Source of the DNA: Coprobacillus sp. CAG:826
GTDB lineage: Bacteria > Bacillota_I > Bacilli_A > RFN20 > CAG-826
Reading direction: 5' to 3'
NCBI GenBank assembly: GCA_000437235.1
Contig: FR897046.1
Span: 138,918 to 202,917, forward strand
DNA length: 64,000 nt
Positions 53,836-62,469 of the stretch are shown here, in pieces. The stretch's first letter is position 1. The number at the start of each line of letters is the position of its first letter. The notes below the pieces were generated by a model. It was not told the origin of the DNA. It saw only the letters and a list, made by a program, of their open reading frames with translations, and did no database searches. The translations under genes were made by a program, and so were the position numbers.

Positions 53836-55368
53836 TTAAGCTTTGGCTTTACTTGCCTTTTTTAAATCAACTGCGTGTTCGTGTTCAACGACTTCACCTT
53901 GGACAAGTCCTTTGCCTTGTAAGACTTGGTCGATTAAGGATTTAGCACGTTTAACCGATAATTTGGATTTAACTTTTAAAAGGGTTGGAACTTCAGCATA
54001 AGATCCTTTGCTGGAGACATCGATGATTGGTAATGTGCTATCATCAAAGCTATGTGGATCTAAAGCGAAGAAGACTTTTAAGGTTTTACCTTGAATCGTC
54101 ATTTTGATTAATAATTCTTTCTTATAGCGATAAGAATCTGCGGTAGCGGATACACGAGATTTAATTCCGTTATAGGCAAGAATATAAGACTTTAATTCAT
54201 CATATTTGTGTTGAACTTCAGTTGGTGCTTTAACCATTTTTTCAGTAAAGCTTCTACGAATAATTTCTAAGTATTCTTTCATTGCCATTTTAGAATCATC
54301 AGGTACGATGTCTAAACGTTCAATACCACGAGAATCCATTAATTGAGCAATTAAAGCTTTTGCACGTTTGACGGATAAACTAGATTTGACTTTTAAAAGT
54401 GTTGGAACTTCGGCATAAATCTTTTTACCACTTACATCAATAATTGGATAAGTAGAATCGGTGAAAGATTTTGGATCTAAAGCTAAGAAGACTTTTAAGG
54501 TTTTACCTTGAATGTTAATCTTAACAAAGATATTTTTCTTCACACGATAAGAATCACAATGTTTAGAAATTCTAGAACGGACACCTTCATAAGAAAGTAA
54601 TTCACGACGGATTTCTAAATATTTTTGTTTCATATCATCATCTAAAGCTTCGAATTTTTCCATGAAGGTACGGCGAATAATTTCACCATAAATAGAAGTA
54701 TCTAAAGTATCAATTTTTTTCTTTTCTTCTTTGGATTCTACTTCTTTTACTTCTTCCATTTCTGGAACGTTTTCAGTAGTTTCTTCTGCTTTAGGTTCTT
54801 CCTCTACAACGTTTTCTTCTTTTACGATTTCAACGTTTTCAACGGCAACTGCTTTGGTTTCTTCTTCAGCAGGAGCTGCTGGGCCTTCGGCTAATAATTT
54901 ATCATGTTTCTTATCCATGATACGGGCAATAATTGCGTTGGTAACAATTAACACAAATAAGTCAATCATTACAACAAGTGCTGCAACTGTAAGAGCTTTT
55001 GTATCGCTATTTGTAACTCTATACTCATATGAGCCACGATATTTGTAAGTTACAAGAGCCATATAAACCATAACAGCTAAGAAGATTGGAGCAAGATAAG
55101 AAAGTACTCCACGTTTGCGGATAATATTTCTTACGGTCCAGAATACTGTAACAAAACCAGTAAGAACAGTAATAGCTAAAACAAAATAAGTTTTGCCATC
55201 CCATGGACGTTTAAATAAGAAGTTAATGGTGTAATTGGCAATTTTTCCACAGTCGGCAAAGAATGAATCTTTAACGAGTAATGCGATTAAGGCAACAAAT
55301 GCAACAAAGAATACACCAACTAGGACATTCAATGCCTTATGGACTCGTTTTAATTGAGTGCTATCCAT
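53836..55368 (-). CDS. Membrane protein with a tandemly duplicated ~122-residue domain
   Basis: This is a 510-residue protein. Four transmembrane helices lie near 12-33, 61-79, 88-107 and 124-147. An acidic linker rich in Glu and Val follows (about 160-218). Two homologous domains end it (about 227-349 and 366-488), sharing SYRxKK, IQGKTLKVFxALDP, DxSTxPIIDVS and AEVPTLLKVKSxLSVKRAK. The repeat has no motif I can assign; conserved Lys and Asp patches suggest a ligand- or nucleic-acid-binding domain in the cytoplasm. GGGAGGG precedes the ATG. It is a single gene with its own promoter and terminator. Confidence 0.8.
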   Translation of the reverse strand: MDSTQLKRVHKALNVLVGVFFVAFVALIALLVKDSFFADCGKIANYTINFLFKRPWDGKTYFVLAITVLTGFVTVFWTVRNIIRKRGVLSYLAPIFLAVMVYMALVTYKYRGSYEYRVTNSDTKALTVAALVVMIDLFVLIVTNAIIARIMDKKHDKLLAEGPAAPAEEETKAVAVENVEIVKEENVVEEEPKAEETTENVPEMEEVKEVESKEEKKKIDTLDTSIYGEIIRRTFMEKFEALDDDMKQKYLEIRRELLSYEGVRSRISKHCDSYRVKKNIFVKINIQGKTLKVFLALDPKSFTDSTYPIIDVSGKKIYAEVPTLLKVKSSLSVKRAKALIAQLMDSRGIERLDIVPDDSKMAMKEYLEIIRRSFTEKMVKAPTEVQHKYDELKSYILAYNGIKSRVSATADSYRYKKELLIKMTIQGKTLKVFFALDPHSFDDSTLPIIDVSSKGSYAEVPTLLKVKSKLSVKRAKSLIDQVLQGKGLVQGEVVEHEHAVDLKKASKAKA

Positions 55369-55424
55369 TAAAAAACCCTCCCTAAAATCATTTTATTCAT
55401 AAATAGCATATTTACGACACTATT

Positions 55425-55452
55425 ATTATAACATAATAATAATCTTGCGCAA
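55425..55452 (-). promoter_or_regulatory. Promoter of the duplicated-domain membrane protein gene
   Basis: On the minus strand a -35-like TTGCGC (55447-55452) and a -10 TATAAT (55425-55430) with an upstream TG are 16 bases apart. Confidence 0.6.
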
Positions 55453-55581
55453 TTGTTTTTTTTATTTATTTCATACAAATATGCATTATTTTTTCATAAC
55501 TCGCCTGTTTTTTTCTCTTTTATCACTTCGTAGTTTCTTCTATTTGGGTTAAAGTAGACAGATGTTGGCATTTTTTAACAT

Positions 55582-55617
55582 AAAAAATCTCATTCTACGA
55601 ACGGAATGAGACTTTTT
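55582..55617 (-). terminator. Intrinsic terminator of galTEK
   Basis: An 8-bp stem (55588-55595 with 55604-55611) is flanked by an A-run and a T-run; on the minus strand it follows the galK stop codon. Confidence 0.82.
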
Positions 55618-55633
55618 TGTTTCATTATTTTGT

Positions 55634-56854
55634 TTAAAGTTTTTCCACTTGTACTGTGCCGTGATTACGAATCATAACGCGGAATGCCGAGTTTTCTCCG
55701 TATAATGCATGCATTAACTCAAAAAATGATTTAACTTGATCAAATGGTACAAAGGTTAGAATTGTGCCCGCAAAGCCTCCACCATGTACACGGAAGGCTC
55801 CACTTTTGAGGAGTTTTCTTGTTAACGTTAAACCTAATGGAATACTTTGTTGGGATTCTCCAGGAACATAACAGTTTTGGAGATATTTATAAGAAGATTC
55901 TCCTGAGCGATTCACCGCATCTAAGAATCCTGAAATATTTCCATTTCTTAAAGAGTTAAAAGCGTATAAAACACGTTTGTTTTCATCAAAGAAATGCATA
56001 CCACGTAATACTGCACGTCCGCCAAGTTTACGGTAGACATAAGGAATACGTTTAATGAATTCTTTGCTATCGACTTTATTTAAATAAGGTTGATTAAATA
56101 AAGCGGCCACTTGCAACATATCTTCTTTAATTTGCGCATAATGGGAAGTTAATTCACTATGATTGCCACCGGTATTGACTAAAATCATTTGATAGCCATC
56201 AATATGCGTTTGAATACCTTCAATACGTGGATTTTCTACATCGGCAAAGTCAATGTAATTGACGCCACCTAAAGCCACGCCTAATTGATCTAAAAGTCCG
56301 CATGGTTTGCCAAAATAGGCCGATTCAGCAAATTGACCAATCTTTGCAAGTTCCACCATATTTAAAGCGTTATCGTTATAATAATAATTTAATAATTCAC
56401 AAATCAATAATTCAAAAGCAGCACTAGAAGAAATACCGGCACCACGCCAAATGTTACTACTGGATTTCACTTTTAAACCACCGATTTTATAACCGTGATC
56501 TTGGAAACCTTTTAATACGCCACGAATTAAACTGGAAGAAGTTCCTTTTTCTTTTTCTTTCATTTCTAAATCATCTAATGAAATATTCATTGGATCATAA
56601 CCTTCAGAAATAAATTGAATCATGGGTTCATCCGATGCATTTGCAGCCGCCAAAATATCCATATCGATGGAAGCGACTAAAGCTTTTCCATGGTTATGAT
56701 CGGTATGATTACCTAAAAGTTCTACTCTTCCACAACTCGAAAAGATACTATCCGCATCTTCGTTAAAGTGATAGCGAAAGGCTTTTAAAAGTTTTTCTTT
56801 TCTTTTTAAATAGCCATCAAGGTTCCCACCATATAATTCTTCTACCATGTTCAT
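55634..56854 (-). CDS. galK: Galactokinase
   Basis: GalK phosphorylates galactose at C1 with ATP. The GHMP-kinase motifs are present: the galactose-binding GRVELLGNHTDHNHGKALV (signature form GRxxLxGEHTDY, here with Asn for Glu), the phosphate loop GAGISSSAAFE, and HGGGFAGTIL near the C-terminus. The Asn in place of the usual Glu in the signature is a mild oddity. 406 residues. The start overlaps the galE stop (TAATG). Confidence 0.92.
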   Translation of the reverse strand: MNMVEELYGGNLDGYLKRKEKLLKAFRYHFNEDADSIFSSCGRVELLGNHTDHNHGKALVASIDMDILAAANASDEPMIQFISEGYDPMNISLDDLEMKEKEKGTSSSLIRGVLKGFQDHGYKIGGLKVKSSSNIWRGAGISSSAAFELLICELLNYYYNDNALNMVELAKIGQFAESAYFGKPCGLLDQLGVALGGVNYIDFADVENPRIEGIQTHIDGYQMILVNTGGNHSELTSHYAQIKEDMLQVAALFNQPYLNKVDSKEFIKRIPYVYRKLGGRAVLRGMHFFDENKRVLYAFNSLRNGNISGFLDAVNRSGESSYKYLQNCYVPGESQQSIPLGLTLTRKLLKSGAFRVHGGGFAGTILTFVPFDQVKSFFELMHALYGENSAFRVMIRNHGTVQVEKL

Positions 56855-57876
56855 TACTCATCACCATAACCTTTCGGATTCTTTTTTTGCCAATTCCAAG
56901 AGTCTCTGCATGCATCTAAAACAGTTAATTCTGCTTTCCAATGAAGTTCTTTATTAGCCTTTGAACAATCAGCGTAGCATGCATCAATATCACCAGGACG
57001 ACGGGCGACAATTTGATAAGGAATATGGATATCATTCGCTTTTTCAAAGTCATGTACCATTTCTAAAACGCTGACACCTTTTCCGGTACCTAAGTTATAA
57101 ATGAGTAATCCTGGATTTTCTTCCATTTTCTTTAAAGCGGCGATATGGCCTTTCGCTAAATCGACGACATGGATGTAATCTCTAACTCCCGTTCCATCAG
57201 CGGTTTTATAGTCATTACCAAATACTTTTAATTCTTTTAATTTTCCAATGGCCACTTGCGTAATATATGGCATTAAATTATTAGGAATTCCATTAGGATC
57301 TTCTCCCATTAATCCCGTTGGATGAGCACCAATTGGGTTAAAGTAACGAAGAAGGGTTACGTTGAGTTCTGGATGAACTTTTTGTACATCTTGTAAAATT
57401 TCTTCAATCATTAATTTCGTTCTACCATAAGGATTGGTGACGCCACCAACTGGGCAATCTTCATCGATTGGAATACGTTTTGGACTTCCGTATACCGTGG
57501 CAGAAGATGAGAATACGAAATGATTGACATGATATTTCAACATCATTTCTAAAAGATTTAATGTCGAATTTAAGTTGTTATCATAATACTTTAAAGGAAG
57601 AAGTACGCTTTCACCAACAGCTTTAAAGCCTGCAAAGTGAATGACCGCATCAATCTTCTCTTTTTTAAATATTTCTTCAAAGGCGACTTTATCGAGTAAT
57701 GAAACGCGATAGAAGATGGGACGCTTTCCGGTAATCGTCTCAATTCGGTTGATAACTTCTTCTTTGGAATTGCTTAAATCATCCACAATAATTGGCTCAT
57801 AGCCTGCATTAAGAAGTTCTACGACGGTGTGACTTCCGATATAACCTGCTCCACCAGTAACTAAAATTCTTTTCAT
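56854..57876 (-). CDS. galE: UDP-glucose 4-epimerase
   Basis: GalE interconverts UDP-galactose and UDP-glucose. The Rossmann motif GGAGYIGSH, the catalytic YxxxK in NPYGRTK, and the SSSATVYG segment that holds the catalytic Ser/Thr are clear. 340 residues is the normal size. It sits between galT and galK. Confidence 0.95.
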   Translation of the reverse strand: MKRILVTGGAGYIGSHTVVELLNAGYEPIIVDDLSNSKEEVINRIETITGKRPIFYRVSLLDKVAFEEIFKKEKIDAVIHFAGFKAVGESVLLPLKYYDNNLNSTLNLLEMMLKYHVNHFVFSSSATVYGSPKRIPIDEDCPVGGVTNPYGRTKLMIEEILQDVQKVHPELNVTLLRYFNPIGAHPTGLMGEDPNGIPNNLMPYITQVAIGKLKELKVFGNDYKTADGTGVRDYIHVVDLAKGHIAALKKMEENPGLLIYNLGTGKGVSVLEMVHDFEKANDIHIPYQIVARRPGDIDACYADCSKANKELHWKAELTVLDACRDSWNWQKKNPKGYGDE

Positions 57877-57895
57877 TTTGATTTGTCTCCCTTTC

Positions 57896-59419
57896 TTATA
57901 AATCTAATTTTTTAGCAAAGGACATGAAATGTTCATTGCCTTTTTCATCTTGTTTAAATACTGCAACATTACCTAAGATATGCATACATACCGTAGAGAT
58001 TTCATTACGAATATATTGAATGGCTTCTTCCTCTATTAATGTATGGTCTAGTTGCTTACGTAATCTAACAATAAAATCGCGATGAATCTTTAAGTCTTCG
58101 TGTTCTTTAAAATATTCATCTACATCCATAGATACATCATTTAAAAGAACCGCTAATTCTTTGGTTTGTCTTTCTAAACGTGCGGGTAAAATGAACATAC
58201 CCATAGCTTCAATTAAGCCAATACCTTCACTTTTAATGTTATGGTATTCAGGATGGGCATGGAAAATGCCATCGGGATAAGTTTCATTTGTACGATTATT
58301 TCTTAAAATGAGGTATAAAACATAATTGTCATCTACTTTACGGGCAATTGGAGTCGTGGTATTGTGTTGTGCACCATTAGAATGAGGAATAATATCAATT
58401 TCTTCATCTTGATAATCTCTCCAAACTGCTAAAATGTGTTCTGTAGCATCTAATAATTCTTCTTTATTTTTTGAAGTTAATCGAAGCGTTGACGCATACC
58501 AGTCTAAATATTCAATCTTTGTATGTTTATACTTTTTATTTTCGAGTTCAATAATTGGATGTGAGAACATCATCGGCATGAGGTGACTTCCGCCTTGGAA
58601 GTGTTCGTGATTCAAAATAGAGCCGCCTACAATAGGAAGTTCAGAATTAGAACCCACAAAGAAGCAAGGGAAACGATCGACAAACGCTAATAAATTTGCG
58701 TAGATTCTTCTTCCCATTTGCATAGGTTCATGATGTCCACAAATAACGATGCAGTGCTCATAATAATAAACGTAAGGTGAATATTGTAAGAACCAGTGTT
58801 CATCATTTAATGAAACAGGAATCATACGAATATTTTGTCGCGCAGGGTGATCATCTCTACCCGCATAGCCTAAATTTTCTAAGCATAATAAGCATTTAGG
58901 ATAAGAGACATCTTTCTTTCCAACTAATTTAGCAATATCTGAGTTCTTCTTTTCTGGTTTAGAAAGATTAATTGTAATTTCTAAATAATTGGTGGGAAAT
59001 TCTGCTTTCCAATATAGATTACGATCCACTGCGGTTTTTTGAATATAGTTGTTATAAATCTCTAACTGATACAAATAATCTAATGCGGTTTGAGGATTTT
59101 CTTGTTCTAAAGTAGTAAAGTGAGAAATTACGTCATTGGGCATAGGAGTAATCATTCCCATTACTTTTACGAGTAAGCGCTCAATTTCTTTATCATTATA
59201 CGTGGTGTTCTCTTTTAAATAAGTTCTTAGTTCCTCTAATAACACATCCGGAACTTGAAGATTTTCGATTGCTTTTTCGTCAATTGAAGTATTCTCCATG
59301 CTCGTAAGATGAAAGAGGTCTAATAATTGATTCTGTACATAAATGGAATCAAATTCTTGTAAGCCCAACTTTACTTTTGCGTAGTAAAGAAGCTTTTGAA
59401 TAATATGATGCAGTTCCAT
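57896..59419 (-). CDS. galT: UDP-glucose-hexose-1-phosphate uridylyltransferase, class II
   Basis: GalT transfers UMP between UDP-glucose and galactose-1-phosphate. This is the long, Gram-positive class II form (507 residues). Its active-site region reads NHEHFQGG (H-x-H-x-Q type), followed later by HNTTTPIARK. The longest frame begins at 59434, but GGAGG is spaced 8 bases before the ATG at 59419. It leads the galT-galE-galK transcript. Confidence 0.92.
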   Translation of the reverse strand: MELHHIIQKLLYYAKVKLGLQEFDSIYVQNQLLDLFHLTSMENTSIDEKAIENLQVPDVLLEELRTYLKENTTYNDKEIERLLVKVMGMITPMPNDVISHFTTLEQENPQTALDYLYQLEIYNNYIQKTAVDRNLYWKAEFPTNYLEITINLSKPEKKNSDIAKLVGKKDVSYPKCLLCLENLGYAGRDDHPARQNIRMIPVSLNDEHWFLQYSPYVYYYEHCIVICGHHEPMQMGRRIYANLLAFVDRFPCFFVGSNSELPIVGGSILNHEHFQGGSHLMPMMFSHPIIELENKKYKHTKIEYLDWYASTLRLTSKNKEELLDATEHILAVWRDYQDEEIDIIPHSNGAQHNTTTPIARKVDDNYVLYLILRNNRTNETYPDGIFHAHPEYHNIKSEGIGLIEAMGMFILPARLERQTKELAVLLNDVSMDVDEYFKEHEDLKIHRDFIVRLRKQLDHTLIEEEAIQYIRNEISTVCMHILGNVAVFKQDEKGNEHFMSFAKKLDL

Positions 59420-59438
59420 ATTGAAATCCTCCATAATT

Positions 59439-59444
59439 ATTATA
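59439..59444 (-). promoter_or_regulatory. -10 element of the galTEK promoter
   Basis: TATAAT on the minus strand lies ~20 bases before the galT ATG. A weak TTACTT is 17 bases upstream. Together with the galM terminator it suggests galTEK is transcribed separately from galM. Confidence 0.5.
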
Positions 59445-59479
59445 ACTGAAATTTTTTAGAAAAGTAATAAACTTTATGA

Positions 59480-59507
59480 AAAAAGCCCTTACATAAGTGG
59501 GCTTTTT
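59480..59507 (-). terminator. Intrinsic terminator of galM
   Basis: A GCCC/GGGC core stem extended by A-T pairs (about 59480-59488 with 59499-59507) is followed on the minus strand by a T-run, between galM and the galT promoter. Confidence 0.75.
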
Positions 59508-59540
59508 CCATATAAGCCCTTATCAAATTTGATATGAGCG

Positions 59541-60518
59541 TTATTTAACTTCTAAGACGTAACGAATCCACATTGTTTGGGTTTCAAACGCTTTAATGCG
59601 CATGGATTCCAAAGGATTCTTTTTAAATTCTACCGCTAAAGAAGTATAAGGAACATTTTGTTTTCCGGTTGTTAAAAGAATATCTTCTGCTTCATTTTCA
59701 TCATATAAATGAACCATTGGTGCATTGGAATAAATGTACATGGTTCTTGTTTGCTCTGGATTTGAAAGTGTGAAAGCAGGGCCTATGTAATCTTTTTCTA
59801 ACACCCAGTCATGGTCATATTCAAATGGAATTTTTCCCTTTTGTCCAAGGGTACGTTTTTGTCTAAAATCAAAATATGGTGTAACTTTTTCTGCGCCAAG
59901 AATAATCTTTTCATGATCAATTGGTAAATAAATGGAAGAAGGAATGGTGACAAAATGGTCTGCCATTTTTGCTTCACCACCATCCATCATGAAATAAGGG
60001 TGGCTAGTAATATTCACCAAAGTATCTTGATCACAAGTTACCGCATAAATAGAAGTAAATTCTAATTGATCATCTAAAACGGTATAGGTGGCTGTGATTT
60101 TCATATTTCCATTAAAGCCGCCTTCTCCATCTTTTGAATAATAAGTAAAGGTAATGATGGCTTTATCTTCTTCCTCTTTTACTTCGTATTGGAAATTTTT
60201 AAAGGCAAAACCTTCTTTACCGCCATGTAAACAGTTGGCGTTTTCATTAACACCAACTTTATAAATTTTTCCATCTAGTTCATATTCAGCATTTTTTAAA
60301 CGGCCACAAACACGGCCTACGGTTTTACCATAATAACGAGTGGTCGTTAGAAATGTATTACGATCTAATGGTGAAAGCGTCATTGGTTTTTCATAAAACC
60401 ATTCGTAAATAGAGCCGCCAAAAGAACATAAGGTTAAGCGCATTCCTAAGCGGTTTGTGCATGTAATCCATGCAATCTCTTCATTGTTAAGTTTTGTTTT
60501 TTCAATTAAAATCTTCAT
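59541..60518 (-). CDS. galM: Aldose 1-epimerase (mutarotase)
   Basis: GalM interconverts alpha- and beta-galactose, the first step before galactokinase. Family motifs: GRVCGRLKNAEYEL, NENANCLHGGKEGF (catalytic-site region) and NITSHPYFMMDG (conserved His). The C-terminal Glu is in LAVEFKKNP. 325 residues is usual. Its own promoter and terminator separate it from galTEK. Confidence 0.92.
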   Translation of the reverse strand: MKILIEKTKLNNEEIAWITCTNRLGMRLTLCSFGGSIYEWFYEKPMTLSPLDRNTFLTTTRYYGKTVGRVCGRLKNAEYELDGKIYKVGVNENANCLHGGKEGFAFKNFQYEVKEEEDKAIITFTYYSKDGEGGFNGNMKITATYTVLDDQLEFTSIYAVTCDQDTLVNITSHPYFMMDGGEAKMADHFVTIPSSIYLPIDHEKIILGAEKVTPYFDFRQKRTLGQKGKIPFEYDHDWVLEKDYIGPAFTLSNPEQTRTMYIYSNAPMVHLYDENEAEDILLTTGKQNVPYTSLAVEFKKNPLESMRIKAFETQTMWIRYVLEVK

Positions 60519-60536
60519 AATTCATCGCCTGTTTTA

Positions 60537-60565
60537 ATTTTATCAAAATTTGTAGAACAATACAA
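60537..60565 (-). promoter_or_regulatory. Promoter of galM
   Basis: On the minus strand a -35 TTGTAT (60560-60565) and a -10 TAAAAT (60537-60542), with TG one base upstream of the -10, are 17 bases apart. Confidence 0.65.
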
Positions 60566-60638
60566 AAGCATTTCACGATTTTAGCAATATTATTTTTAAA
60601 GTAATTTTTTTGATACAAAATTTTTTTCTCCCTAAAAA

Positions 60639-60672
60639 AGAAAAAAGCTATGAACGTTTTTTTTCATAGCTT
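60639..60672 (-). terminator. Intrinsic terminator of the SPFH-RHH operon
   Basis: A perfect 9-bp stem (60645-60653 with 60664-60672) is followed on the minus strand by a T-run; it lies 8 bases after the RHH gene stop. Confidence 0.82.
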
Positions 60673-60680
60673 CCCTCATC

Positions 60681-60869
60681 TTATTCTTTTTTTAAAGTAG
60701 AGGTTTCTTCTTCTAAATGTGTCTTTTTCTTTCTTTTTTTCACGCATTCAGTTAGAAGGTATTCAATTTGTCCGTTAATTGAGCGGAAATCATCTTCTGC
60801 CCACTTCATTATTTCGGCATAAAGTTGATTAGAAAGACGAAGAGGGATTTGCTTTTTCTCTTCATTCAT
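60681..60869 (-). CDS. Arc-type ribbon-helix-helix DNA-binding protein
   Basis: This is a 62-residue protein. KQIPLRLSNQLYAEIMKWA and FRSINGQIEYLLTECV give the classic RHH pattern: a DNA-contacting beta strand, helix A, a turn with SxN, and helix B. A basic tail (KKRKKKTHLEEE) follows. Such proteins bind DNA as dimers of dimers on sites one helical turn apart. It starts 2 bases after the SPFH gene, so the two are co-expressed. It is a good candidate for an autorepressor of the operon. Confidence 0.82.
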   Translation of the reverse strand: MNEEKKQIPLRLSNQLYAEIMKWAEDDFRSINGQIEYLLTECVKKRKKKTHLEEETSTLKKE

Positions 60870-60871
60870 AA

Positions 60872-61882
60872 TTAATAAATGGTTCCTGAATTTACGATGG
60901 GTTGTGCATCTTTATTTCCGCATAAGACAACAAGTAAATTGGATACCATTTGGGCTTTTCTTTCTTCATCTAAAGTAACAACATTATTTTCACTTAATCT
61001 ATCTAAAGCCATTTCAACCATACCCACTGCCCCGTCAACAATCATTTTACGGGCATCAATAATCGCAGATGCTTGTTGTCTTTGTAACATTACCGCTGCG
61101 ATTTCAGTAGCGTAAGCTAAATACGTGATTCTTGCTTCAATAATTTCAATACCCGCTTCTTTTACGCGTTCTTGAATTTCATTACGAATTCGTAAAGCAA
61201 CGACATCGCTTGAGCCTCTTAAGCTACCTTCATCGGCTAAGCCATCACCCGTAGTGTCCACATTAGGCGCAACATCATAAGGATAAATACGTACCACGTT
61301 TCGTAATGCACTATCACATTGTAAGGATAAATATTCCTTGTAGTTATCAACATTGAATACTGCCTTAGCGGTATCCACAATTTTCCAAGTTACAGCAATG
61401 CCAATCTCTACTGGATTACCTAAACAATCATTAATCTTTTGACGGCTATTATTTAACGTCATAATCTTTAAAGATAAACGCTTATCACTACTAGAAAAAT
61501 CAAAGGAAATCGTGCCTCCATTATTTCCCGGTAACGTAGCAGTACCAATGGTATTGACGTCACCACTTTGATTTAATTTGGTTTTGGCAGCAGGGTTAAA
61601 GCTTGAGCAAAACGGATTTACAAAGTAGAAACCATCTCCTTTAATCGTTCCCACATATTTACCAAATAATGTTAAAACTAAAGCTTCTTGTGGCTTTAAA
61701 ATTCTTAATCCCAAAAGTGGAAACCAGCCAATACACATATAAACAATAGCAATAATCGTTGGAATCATTTGTTCTTTCGTTCCAAAGTATGCACATGCTG
61801 CAATCGCTACTATATAAAGTGCGAGGGTAATCAAAAGAACAAGCATTCCTCTCTTTTTTGTTGTATAAATTTTTTCTTCCAT
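60872..61882 (-). CDS. SPFH/Band-7 domain membrane protein
   Basis: This is a 336-residue protein. Two transmembrane helices (about 11-31 and 39-59) precede the SPFH domain, which includes PQEALVLTLFGKYVGTIKGDG and IGIAVTWKIVDTAKAVFNV, then a helical part with ALRNVVRIYPYD and QRQQASAIIDARKMIVDG. SPFH proteins oligomerise at membranes and organise lipid or protein microdomains. The co-transcribed partner is a DNA-binding RHH protein, an unusual pairing for a membrane scaffold. GGAG precedes the ATG. Confidence 0.87.
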   Translation of the reverse strand: MEEKIYTTKKRGMLVLLITLALYIVAIAACAYFGTKEQMIPTIIAIVYMCIGWFPLLGLRILKPQEALVLTLFGKYVGTIKGDGFYFVNPFCSSFNPAAKTKLNQSGDVNTIGTATLPGNNGGTISFDFSSSDKRLSLKIMTLNNSRQKINDCLGNPVEIGIAVTWKIVDTAKAVFNVDNYKEYLSLQCDSALRNVVRIYPYDVAPNVDTTGDGLADEGSLRGSSDVVALRIRNEIQERVKEAGIEIIEARITYLAYATEIAAVMLQRQQASAIIDARKMIVDGAVGMVEMALDRLSENNVVTLDEERKAQMVSNLLVVLCGNKDAQPIVNSGTIY

Positions 61883-61902
61883 TTTTTCTTTCTCCTTTTA
61901 CT

Positions 61903-61930
61903 TATATCTTAATGATATCATTATGATATC
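61903..61930. repeat. Three 11-bp-spaced GATATC-type repeats over the SPFH promoter
   Basis: Hexamers at 61903-61908 (TATATC), 61914-61919 and 61925-61930 (both GATATC) are spaced exactly 11 bases start to start. They cover the -10 and spacer of the SPFH promoter. One-helical-turn spacing is what RHH proteins prefer. Confidence 0.7.
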
Positions 61931-61940
61931 AAAAAATCAA
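61912..61940 (-). promoter_or_regulatory. Promoter of the SPFH-RHH operon
   Basis: On the minus strand a -35 TTGATT (61935-61940) and a -10 TATCAT (61912-61917, with TG one base upstream) are 17 bases apart. Two GATATC repeats overlap it. Confidence 0.7.
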
Positions 61941-62027
61941 GACATTCAATTTTCAACAAATTCAAAAATTCTGTCGAATAAGTAGACACAATGTGCGTCT
62001 TTTTTTATACGCATGGGAAAAAAATGG

Positions 62028-62033
62028 TAATAT
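62028..62033 (+). promoter_or_regulatory. Extended -10 of the XRE regulator gene
   Basis: TGGTAATAT (TGnTAATAT, -10 at 62028-62033) lies ~22 bases before the ATG. A TTATAC 17 bases upstream is a poor -35. Confidence 0.45.
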
Positions 62034-62054
62034 ACAAATAGGGAGTGTGATTGT

Positions 62055-62276
62055 ATGCCCAACTTATACAAGAGATTACGTAATCTTCGCGAAGACCATG
62101 ACCTCACACAAAAAGACGTAGCTGAGCATTTAAAATGCAGTCGTACTGCTTATGAAGGATATGAACGAGGTTATAGAAATATTCCAGTAGAACATTTAAT
62201 GAAGTTATCTGAACTTTATTCAGTATCAATGGAATATATTGTAGAGATGACAAACGATAAAAAGGGAATCAAATAA
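62055..62276 (+). CDS. XRE-family transcriptional regulator, small
   Basis: This is a 73-residue single-domain helix-turn-helix protein: LYKRLRNLREDHDLTQKDVA, then CSRTAYEGYERGYRNIPVE and the helix LMKLSELYSVSMEYIVEMT. The pattern is that of Cro/C1-type regulators. GGGAGTG precedes the ATG. It is divergent from the SPFH-RHH operon and may regulate it or itself; no ligand domain is present. Confidence 0.88.
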   Translation: MPNLYKRLRNLREDHDLTQKDVAEHLKCSRTAYEGYERGYRNIPVEHLMKLSELYSVSMEYIVEMTNDKKGIK

Positions 62277-62284
62277 TTCCCTTT
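62261..62284 (+). terminator. Intrinsic terminator of the XRE gene, overlapping its stop codon
   Basis: The 9-base arms 62261-62269 and 62276-62284 are perfectly complementary and are followed by T-rich sequence. Confidence 0.8.
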
Positions 62285-62319
62285 TTCTTTTACTTTTTTC
62301 TTCTAATTATATAAAAGAA

Positions 62320-62339
62320 AACGCCTCTTTCGAGACGTT
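62320..62339 (-). terminator. Terminator of the tRNA cluster
   Basis: An 8-bp stem including one G-U pair (62320-62327 with 62332-62339) and a 4-base loop is followed on the minus strand by TTTTCTTTT. It lies 13 bases after tRNA-Phe. Confidence 0.68.
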
Positions 62340-62351
62340 CTTTAACAATCA

Positions 62352-62427
62352 TGGTGGTCCAAGCCGGGATTGAACCGGCGACACATGGATTTTCAGTCCA
62401 TTGCTCTACCAACTGAGCTACCGGACC
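62352..62427 (-). tRNA. tRNA-Phe (anticodon GAA)
   Basis: On the minus strand a complete cloverleaf begins GGTCCGGTAGCTCAGTTGG. The anticodon arm ATGGA-CTGAAAA-TCCAT gives GAA, and the T-loop is TTCAATC. The acceptor GGTCCGG pairs with the 3' strand, and CCA is encoded. 76 bases. Confidence 0.95.
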
Positions 62428-62429
62428 AC

Positions 62430-62469
62430 AACTGGCGGATCTGACGGGAATCGAACCCGCGGTCTTCTC
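62430..62469. repeat. 40-bp perfect direct repeat, copy 1 (tRNA-Asp 3' half)
   Basis: Identical to 62517-62556 with an offset of 87 bases. It spans the T-arm, acceptor 3' strand, CCA and three downstream bases of tRNA-Asp. Here it forms the 3' half of the chimeric tRNA. Confidence 0.93.

Noticed and set aside
55550..55575. GTAGACA-like sequence upstream of the gal terminator, similar to 21131 and 61982
   Set aside because: A 7-base match in three places is too short to claim a dispersed repeat or insertion sequence end without a genome-wide count.
61983..62007. Inverted repeat followed by a T-run upstream of the XRE gene, as a plus-strand terminator
   Set aside because: No plus-strand gene lies upstream to terminate and one arm position mismatches; it may be part of a regulator site instead but cannot be supported.
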